DNA of 64,000 nt from Temnopleurus reevesii (lineage: Eukaryota; Echinodermata; Echinoidea; Temnopleuroida; Temnopleuridae): assembly GCA_036244855.1 (NCBI GenBank), contig BQKZ01000994.1, positions 1 to 64,000 on the forward strand, read 5' to 3'. Within the stretch, counting starts at the first letter, position 1. Each line of letters begins with the position of its first letter. Below the pieces are notes generated by a model. It did not search any database, had not been told where the DNA came from, and saw only the letters and a program-made list of their open reading frames with translations. Shown one piece after another: positions 56,552-64,000 of this stretch. The position numbers and the translations under genes were made by a program.

Positions 56552-58698
56552 GATGAATATTTTCTCAAAAGTTAATGGTCCAAAAGGCTAGGTTAGTTTT
56601 AATTTCAATACAATAATTTTCCTTTATCCTTTTGTTGATTGCAATCGCGATGGGCGCTGCATTTGTTGTGTGATTTTATTCGCACGTGCATATCATGCAG
56701 AAAGTTATGCGTTGCCTAGTTACAAATGTGTGCGCGATGTGCAAAAAGGCGCCAAAACTTTAAAAGGGGCGTGGTCCGCGTATTGTCTGAGGAGTCATGT
56801 GATTGAAGGCGCCGATGATATAGATAGCCAAGTCTTGTATTCGTTAAATGACATTGTTTCAACAATTTCTTTTAGCGATAAGAAAACATAAAATATTTAC
56901 ATTTAGCCTAATTATGATGGAAATTGTGGAGTTTATTTGTAAAATGTAATATCATGCCATCGGGCCTTGATCTTTTAAAGAAGATACGAATTTTCAATAA
57001 AGTGTGTTCAGTGGGTAATGTGTCGAAATAGAACTCTTAAATCTAATACAATTGCCACTTATCTGTAAAATCTCCCATTCGCATAATTTACGCCCAAATT
57101 TATAAGCTAGAATCAAGACTTTGTATTAATAGCCACATATGGGGTGAATAATGAAAAGAAAGAGAATCAGTGACGTTTTATGATATTTTTGTTACTGAAA
57201 ATATTTAAAAAAAAATTATTAAATAAAGTCTTTAGCGGCCTAAATATCTATGCCAAATAAGAATCCCGATGAAAAGTATCATAAACTGGAGCTGAATATC
57301 ATTAATTCTGTCATAAGTGACTACTATTCGTCTATTTCTAAATACTTTGTGAATCAAACTATATGATGTCTATTTACTTGTTTTTGTCTTCTGTTTGTAT
57401 AACGTTTGTTTGTGCTTTTATTAACGACCCCATTGGAAATAAACCTTCGGCTTTCATGGGATATCCTTGTCATGGTATTTTTTGTTTTTGCATTATGATG
57501 AATAACATTAAATCAAATAAATCAAATCAAATCAAATCAAATCAAATCAAAACCACCAATTAATGAAAACGATAAAGAGGATGAGCAATCAAAACAAGTA
57601 TTTACCGCGATCTCTTTATTCTCCAGCCACAATTAACAAACAGCTACTACAGCAACATACTTGTGCTAACCATCCAATTAACCGACCAACTTTCCAAATA
57701 AATAAACCAACAAATATGATAAATTAAAATGTTTTAAAGTAAATCTTATTTTAACCATGCAAGAACTATTGCAAAATTATATATACGCTCCCAGCAGCGA
57801 TTACAAATTCAAATTAAGGCCATCGACACTTTCCGGTAGTGTATGGACAGAGACTCCGTCAGGGAATGCCGAAACGGGCTGGGACTGGTGAGCTGCCCCT
57901 CTCCCCAATGAAGTGTATAAAATATAGTAATGTACATTATTATTGGGCCACCCTAATACTTTCCAAAAACGTTAACGGGTTTCCTGATTGCCCAATTCAG
58001 AATATAATGTAAGAACGAGAAGCTGTATCCTGAAAGCTTACTCACCTCCCAGCCCCTCCCCTATCCCTAGCCTTTGCGAGCACAAACCCGAGACTTTCGG
58101 TATGTGAGTGCAGAACATGATACAGGGCATGCGCTGTGTGACTACATCACACACATACAGCATTGCTCTATCCTCAGTCTAGGGAGAGCACGAGACACAC
58201 AATGAGACACACAGTGTATACCCTGTATCACTCTCTGTGTTTGTGCACAACGAAACCAAAGGGTCTGTTCTTGCAGACTANCCCCCCGAAAATTTCTGAT
58301 TTCACGCGATGCGATGGAACGCTACAAGGAAGTCTTTCATTGAAATATTTTAATTTCAAAGTTTTGTATGAATATGTCAGAATTGCTCAATATTGCTGGC
58401 ATATACTTCCTCTATTCAATCATTTTATGCATGGAATATATGCAATTATGTTAACCATCTGCTAGGACAAAGGACTGTATATTTTATTGTGATAGATGAA
58501 ATAAAAATTCGGATAAAGTTTTTTTTTTTTCATTAAAAATTTCAATTGGCGTTTCATAGGCAGATATTAACGGAAAACAAACAAACAAATGCGTATCGAA
58601 CGTGGAATCTTCATATTAAAACGGACTTTTCGGTGATTTCTTTTATTGAATTTGGCCCATTTTGTCAGAATTAGTGTCTTGTAGTTCAAGAGAAGGAA
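56552..58698. other. Divergent intergenic region between the COX8-like gene and ZDHHC24
   Basis: About 2.1 kb between start codons. The first 350 bp beyond the COX8 start are relatively CpG-rich (CAATCGCGATGGGCGCTGC) and probably include its promoter. An (ATCAA)n microsatellite is at 57511-57551 and an N at 58281. The open frames at 56670-56891 and 58163-58465 show no protein features. Confidence 0.55.
57511..57551. repeat. (AATCA)n microsatellite
   Basis: About eight AATCA-type units, with one irregular unit at the start. Confidence 0.85.
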
Positions 58699-59637
58699 AT
58701 GGCGAAAATTGAGGGAATCATAAACGGGATGGAAACGATGTTTGAGAACATTGCGAATCGCTGCCTTCCGCTGATGCCTGGCCACAGACGCATCTTGGAG
58801 CTCGCCAACAGTAGCGGCGTAGCTTTCTACTTCGTGATGTCAACAGTCATTTACATTGTCTCCGTGATTGTGGTTATTCCATACAACCAAACAGTCGAGA
58901 TTAATGATCCAAACATAAGCCCTAATGCTCCGACCCCTACATCTACATGGATCCTGACTTTTATCATGGGCAATATGATGCTGAACTATGTTCGAGCTTA
59001 TTTCACGTCTCCGTTTTACGACGCAGGCCAGCTGAAAGTTCCAACTGCGGATGGAGGTAAAAATTGGGGTTACTGCGTCCCATGTCAGCAGTACATCCCA
59101 CCGAGAGCCCATCATTGCTCTGTCTGCAACAAGTGCGCTCTGAAACGAGAATCCCATTGTTTCTTCCTCGGGAGCTGCGTCGGTCACAGGAACCAGCGAT
59201 TTTTCATTGTCTATCTGTTCTACACTGCACTTTCAAGCCTCTTCGCACTTCTCCACATTGGAATGTACCTGCACCATGTGATCGGGCCTATCGTCTCCTT
59301 ACGCATTCACCACTACCTCATTCCCTTTGCAACCTATCGGTGGATCACCGGATCGTTTTCTACGATAGATTATCTCATGCTGTTTTTGCTCTACAATATG
59401 CTGATGATCGGACTTGGCTGCAGTTTTCTGTTCTTTCAACAAATTAGCCTCGTTCTTCAGGGCCAGACCACCTTTGAAGCAGCGAAAAAGGTCAATATCT
59501 ATGACAGAGGGGCTCACATGAATCTTCAGGATGTGTTTGGAAAGTATTGGTGGCTCTGCTTCATACTACCCATCAAGCTTCCGCAGCCTGTCGATGGCAT
59601 CACATGGAGTAGGATGAAGGAAATCAAACGATACTAA
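58699..59637 (+). CDS. ZDHHC24: ZDHHC24-like protein S-acyltransferase with variant ESHC active site, 312 aa, intronless
   Basis: One open frame of 312 codons; an in-frame TAG lies 24 nt before the ATG, and GAAATGG is a good start context. The zinc/catalytic domain at residues 126-169 follows the DHHC-CRD spacing: CVPC, PPRAHHC, SVCNKC, ESHC at 151-154, C160, N165 and F169. The catalytic Cys154 (codon 59158-59160) and adjacent His153 are kept, but Asp is Glu and the first His is Ser. Four hydrophobic segments (about 41-61, 83-102, 168-192, 222-247) flank the domain as in DHHC enzymes. TTFE at 257-260 is the TTxE motif. NLQDVFGK and the ending PVDGITW resemble remembered ZDHHC24 more than ZDHHC22. 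The family transfers palmitate from acyl-CoA through an acyl-Cys intermediate in Golgi/ER-type membranes. The absence of introns contrasts with its neighbours. Activity with ESHC cannot be judged from sequence. Confidence 0.85.
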   Translation: MAKIEGIINGMETMFENIANRCLPLMPGHRRILELANSSGVAFYFVMSTVIYIVSVIVVIPYNQTVEINDPNISPNAPTPTSTWILTFIMGNMMLNYVRAYFTSPFYDAGQLKVPTADGGKNWGYCVPCQQYIPPRAHHCSVCNKCALKRESHCFFLGSCVGHRNQRFFIVYLFYTALSSLFALLHIGMYLHHVIGPIVSLRIHHYLIPFATYRWITGSFSTIDYLMLFLLYNMLMIGLGCSFLFFQQISLVLQGQTTFEAAKKVNIYDRGAHMNLQDVFGKYWWLCFILPIKLPQPVDGITWSRMKEIKRY

Positions 59638-62314
59638 GATAACAGAATATAAAAAACAAAACTTGTTCGAAAGGACAGGAAGAGCTCTCTGGGTGACTGA
59701 TGATTCTGGAATTCATTTGTCATTGATGTCCTACTCCTAGTTCTAGACAGGGCTTCTGTAAATTTGGTGAATTTGATCTGATCACTACGTGTTATTGCTC
59801 CTAGCTTGATCTAGTAGTATGGTTTTTCTGTGTTTGATTGATGAAATTGTACTATATTTTTATTTTTAAAAATGTCAAAGGATGTTCAAAATGTTGTGTT
59901 TGATGCAATAGGTAAGATATGCCAGCTATTGTACACAAATTTTCACAAGGGCAAATACATGCTTATGTTGTAGAACTTTTGCCCTGAAATAGATTTGAAT
60001 GTTAGAGGCTTTAGGAATGATACAATGTGACAGAAAAATGCCTGAAAGTGCCACAGATAGAATTATGGAATGAGGTGCTAGAAATTTGCAAAATGTAATG
60101 ATTTTCATGTAGAAGTTGATTGAAAAGTAATTCTTATGAATGAGATTCATGGACATACAGTATACAGTATTTATGAAATATTTTTGTTGAAGATTTATGC
60201 TGTGGATGTGAGGTGTTAAAAAAGAAGAAAAAGTAGGAGTAAATATTTCTAAAGAGTTAATATTATAGTCCAAAGTCTGTGATCGCACAGAATTATATGG
60301 ATCATTTTGTACTTTTTATATGGCAGAGCAGAAGAGTTTCATGTACTGTCGGTCTTTCATTGAATTTTTTTTCAAATTGCGTTATTGAAGTTTGAAATGT
60401 AGAGGAGAGTTTATATATTCATGTATTTTCTCTTTTTTTTAAGGTCAAATTGTACTGCTCAGACATTTTTTCATTATAAAAATGGTATCTTTCAAGTCTC
60501 AAATCATACATCTGAACTTATTTTCAGTTTTGAATTATTCTTAAACATGTACACTGTAAGTGAATGTAAATTTCAATTCATTCTATTGTTAGTGAAAGGT
60601 GTTGAGGAGTGTAAATAGGAGAACGCAAGGACAATTATCGTATGTCACAAGAATTCTTTTCAAAATATTACTAATTGTGATATTTGTTTTTTATTGGAGA
60701 TCTCTTGGTTAAGCGTGCTAAGTTTTTAGTTAAAACTCAATATTGAAGGATTCAATATAAATATTCCCAAGCCATGAAGGTAACTTTCCTTGTCATGGGT
60801 ATAAAGATTCTGTATGTTACTACAAAGACTAATTTAGATTGCTGCTATAGCAAGGGAATTTCAATTGCTCCAAAGTAGAGACTTACCCAAAACACCTACC
60901 ATTCAGATTAGATTCTCCCACCCAAAATACTTTCAAATTGGAGACCTCTGTATACATGTACATGTGCGAGTATAATACTTCAGAGACTTTTTCGTACTGA
61001 TTTTCTGATGTTCATGTACTTCATTTTTAAAGACTTTAATAGATTATTGTATTGAAAGGGCTTTCACATATTTGCCATTATGAGTATAAACATATGAAAA
61101 TAGACTCATTTATGGTGTCCTCAGCCTTAAGGAATCCAGTATTTGAATGTTTGCAGTAAAATGATTTTTAATCAAAGATTGACATGTACATCTGATGTTT
61201 ATTTTTTATAAAGGTGTTCAATATACATTGTAAGATAAAGGATAATTGAGAGTGACAATAAAACTTCGCTGTGTTTTCTATTGTATTTACATGTACTTGT
61301 TGCAAGTCCTGATCTAATAACAAGGTTTCATTATAAAGAGGGATTTTACTACTCCCAAGGACATTGTTACCATGGTATACATGTACCTGTAACAAGATTC
61401 AACTTTATACGGTTTGGCAAATAATGTTGGGCCAAGTAGTTGTTTAGTGTTTTTTTTTTTTATTTGAGAAATTCAGTATCCGTATGAAAAAAAAATCAGG
61501 TTGAGAGATGAAAATATTGCCCTTTTCTACTCAAGTAAACTTTGAAGATGAGTTGAGTTATACAATTACATGTAGAATATGAGTTATATCAATACATTTG
61601 TTGTACAGTGTATATGACAATCGAACCCATATTTGAAAAGGAGCTTTATTTTATATGGTCAATATTTATTTTCTCAACAAAATGTTTGTGATTGTTGGTT
61701 ATATCCTGAAATTTTGCTGAATGTACTGAAACTAATATATTATGTTAGCTGCATCTAACTAGTACTTTCTACATGTATTTGACATCATTGGGAGTTCCCC
61801 ATGATATCAAGCTTAATCAAGCATCTGAGTTTTATGAAATTTTTTTTTTTGTAATACATGTGCACCGTGGCATCAACAATGCAAATACATACTACATGTA
61901 GCTTGATATCAATGTTGGATTTTCCATTTTGAGCCTATTGAAATATCTTTCATATGTCCCTTTTTGGAGGATAACTTTTCAAATAGTGAAATATTTACAT
62001 ATTTTTTAATATGACATTGCCTTGATTTGTATATTTGTAAAAGAAATAACACTTTATATGACCTTTTTGTATGTTATTTTGTAAAATTTGGTTGCAGTAC
62101 TTGTTGCTCATATCTTTAATCAGGTAAACAAGGTTTGTTTACCTAAGTTTGATTCATCATACATTATATTGTGTGATAACGCATTAAACATTTTGTGATT
62201 AACATCAACTTTATTTATACCAGTGTTTGATTAAACACAACTGTTGATTTGTGTGATGTTTTTTTTTTAAATAAATGTTTCCAATTAAATTATTTTGTGC
62301 ATAGTGTGGATTGT

Positions 62315-62526
62315 TACAGTCAACTTTGTCTAAGTCAATATTACATTCGGTACATGTACTGTAAGTCAAATAAGCCTAGAGCTATTAAGTCAAAGGTATC
62401 TTCAAGTCCTCTTCTCTTTAAATTTGATTGTTTTTATCCCTTATGAGTCAAATTTTCTACAAGTCAAAGTTATTTGACAGTGATTTTTCAGTGTGAATAG
62501 GTTTGACTTAGTAAAGGCTGACTATT
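62315..62526. mobile_element. CAGTCAAC...GTCTAAGTCAA inverted-repeat element
   Basis: Left TACAGTCAACTTTGTCTAAG; the right end in reverse is TAGTCAGCCTTTACTAAGTC, with many internal AAGTCAA motifs. TA borders the ends, as in Tc1/mariner/pogo-type MITEs. Confidence 0.55.
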
Positions 62527-62594
62527 ATAATAGCTATGATGTACTGTATTTTAATTTAAGTCACATGTCCAAAAATTCCATTTTCATTAGACAA

Positions 62595-62662
62595 AGGGAG
62601 TGTTGTTAAAACTTGCAATCAATTGCAAGTTGTTGTTGATCAGTACGTGCCAATTAAAACAT
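62595..62662. mobile_element. Left-end fragment of the GGGGGTGTTG-family MITE
   Basis: GGGAGTGTTGTTAAAACTTG, CAATCAATTGCAAGTTG and GATCAGTACGTGCCAAT match the left half of 24316-24484; the sequence diverges after 62662. Confidence 0.6.
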
Positions 62663-64000
62663 GAAGACAAATATAAGAGAACAGTAAAGACAACAGCTCC
62701 AGAACGCATTACTTATCTATTAAAAATTCACACAATTTGTGCTTTTTATTATACAAAAAATCACATTCATTATCATATTCTGTAATCATATATTACATAT
62801 AGGCTTTATATTTAATATGCATCAACAGTCATTTCATAGTTATGTAAAATGTACACAGGAATATTTCTTTTGTAATAAATGCTGTAATACATCAATTTTA
62901 TAAGAAAAAATAAACTACCATTTATAGTGGTTTTATAAAACTGACATTAACATCAATTGCATGTGACTGTCATAGCAACAATCAATTTGAAACAAGTGTT
63001 AGAGAATTAACATTTTTCAATAGTAATTCAGTGTACTTGTCACTATGTCAGGGTTACTTTGTGCTCATGCAATGGTTATTTGTTTGTATGCCAGTTCATG
63101 AAACCACTAATGACATATTTTACTTGTATTCAATTCAAAATGAGTAATTGCATGTCGGTCTTCTGAAGTGTAAAGTATAAACACAATTTACACAAAATCA
63201 TACAATTTAACAACTTGTAATAACATATGTCCTATGGGACATATAATCTTACCAGAAAGCCCAAAAGGTTGCACCATTTTTCCAAAATACACAAAAGAAA
63301 CAATTAGACAGATAATCAAAATAAAACTTCTGACATATCTGTGCTGAAAAATAAATACTATTCATATTTTTTTCCTGTACAAAAATAATAAATAGAATAA
63401 ATTTGCATGTACAAGTGTATTATACTTTATATGTGGAAGAGAAAAATTGTCGAGATGCATTTTACTATCTATTTCTTCCCTATCATCCTGACTAATGTAC
63501 TAATTCTAGCTCCAACAAGATATCGCCAATATCTAAACATTTACCTACAAAGTGACCTTAAGTTGTGCACAAATTTACATATGCCTTTGTGTCAATGAAT
63601 TTAATAGTGAAAGTCAGATACATGTATGGCACCAGAGAGTGTGCCAAGTTTGCACAAGTAAACACACCCTCCCTGACTTTGCAATTTGCACTCAACAAAC
63701 GGCCCATCGTTCTGATTTTAATTACATGTGGTCATCCAAAATAAGCTTTCAAAACAAATCTTTCAGAACAATTCGATTCTGAATAAGCACAATCATTTTA
63801 AAATATCAAAGGCATACTTCCTCATTTAGGGAAAAATCAACTTTCATTTTGTAAAAGGCAAAGGCAGATTTACTCAACACCTATACATGGCAACCCAACA
63901 TAAGATCTCAACTTTATTCTAAATAAACAAAATTATTTTCCATTATTTCATTTTGTAAAAGGCAAGTGCAGATCTACATAAAACAGATTCTAGAAAGGGA

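Larger units (their letters stand above)
59638..64000. other. Downstream of ZDHHC24: 3' UTR and intergenic, no further gene recognised
   Basis: AT-rich with several AATAAA-like hexamers (for example near 62268), so the transcript end cannot be fixed. It contains a MITE-like element at 62315-62526, a truncated GGGGGTGTTG-family end near 62595-62660 and a short direct repeat of TTTTGTAAAAGGCAA at about 63845 and 63950. Confidence 0.5.

Noticed and set aside
56670..56891. 73-codon frame upstream of the COX8-like start
   Set aside because: Lies in the probable CpG-rich promoter; no motif, no splice support.
58840..59517. Other-frame ORFs inside the ZDHHC24-like gene
   Set aside because: Overlap a coding frame with clear domain motifs.

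Overview
The window looks like one stretch of an intron-rich, AT-rich animal genome. Candidate-gene exons are short (73-176 bp, GT-AG introns). The non-coding DNA holds small palindromic DNA transposons (MITEs), tRNA-derived SINEs, microsatellites and the recurring octamer TACATGTA. Three near-duplicate blocks meet at single N bases, which suggests a highly heterozygous source. A marine invertebrate deuterostome, most likely a sea urchin or other echinoderm, fits best, but this is an inference from style and not from a species marker.

Four protein genes can be supported. (1) PLEKHD1, minus strand, 37062 down to 3734 and off the left edge: six coding exons giving an N-terminal PH domain and the start of the coiled coil. 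(2) BROX, plus strand, 39431-50407: eleven coding exons joining in frame to a 440-aa BRO1-domain protein ending in a CVIS prenylation box. (3) A two-exon, 91-aa mitochondrial-type protein that looks like cytochrome c oxidase subunit 8 (COX8), minus strand, 56551-54859. (4) A ZDHHC24-like palmitoyltransferase, plus strand, 58699-59637, a single uninterrupted ORF whose catalytic DHHC is ESHC. Orientation alternates: PLEKHD1/BROX and COX8/ZDHHC24 are two divergent pairs with 2.1-2.4 kb between start codons, and BROX and COX8 converge. The genes belong to unrelated pathways (signalling scaffold, ESCRT, respiratory chain, protein lipidation), so there is no operon-like logic.

The left 37 kb is nearly all PLEKHD1 intron filled with repeats: tandem duplications of about 185-245 bp, nested SINE/MITE mosaics, a 128-bp near-perfect hairpin, and three blocks repeated across a single N (16376-17455, 26164-27937, 33477-34973). 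The last are best read as allelic contigs abutted in the assembly. From 37 to 39.4 kb is the divergent intergenic region with long purine and GAT tracts. From 39.4 to 50.4 kb is BROX; its intron 7 carries an 809-bp inverted-repeat element and its intron 6 a decayed copy of exon 6. From 50.4 to 54.9 kb and after 59.6 kb no gene was found.

The most notable observations are the ESHC active site, decayed exon copies in both PLEKHD1 and BROX at a spacing of about 186-190 bp, a MITE family with 3-bp target duplications present at least five times, and assembly joins that coincide with repeat structures. No dedicated undescribed multi-gene system was found.
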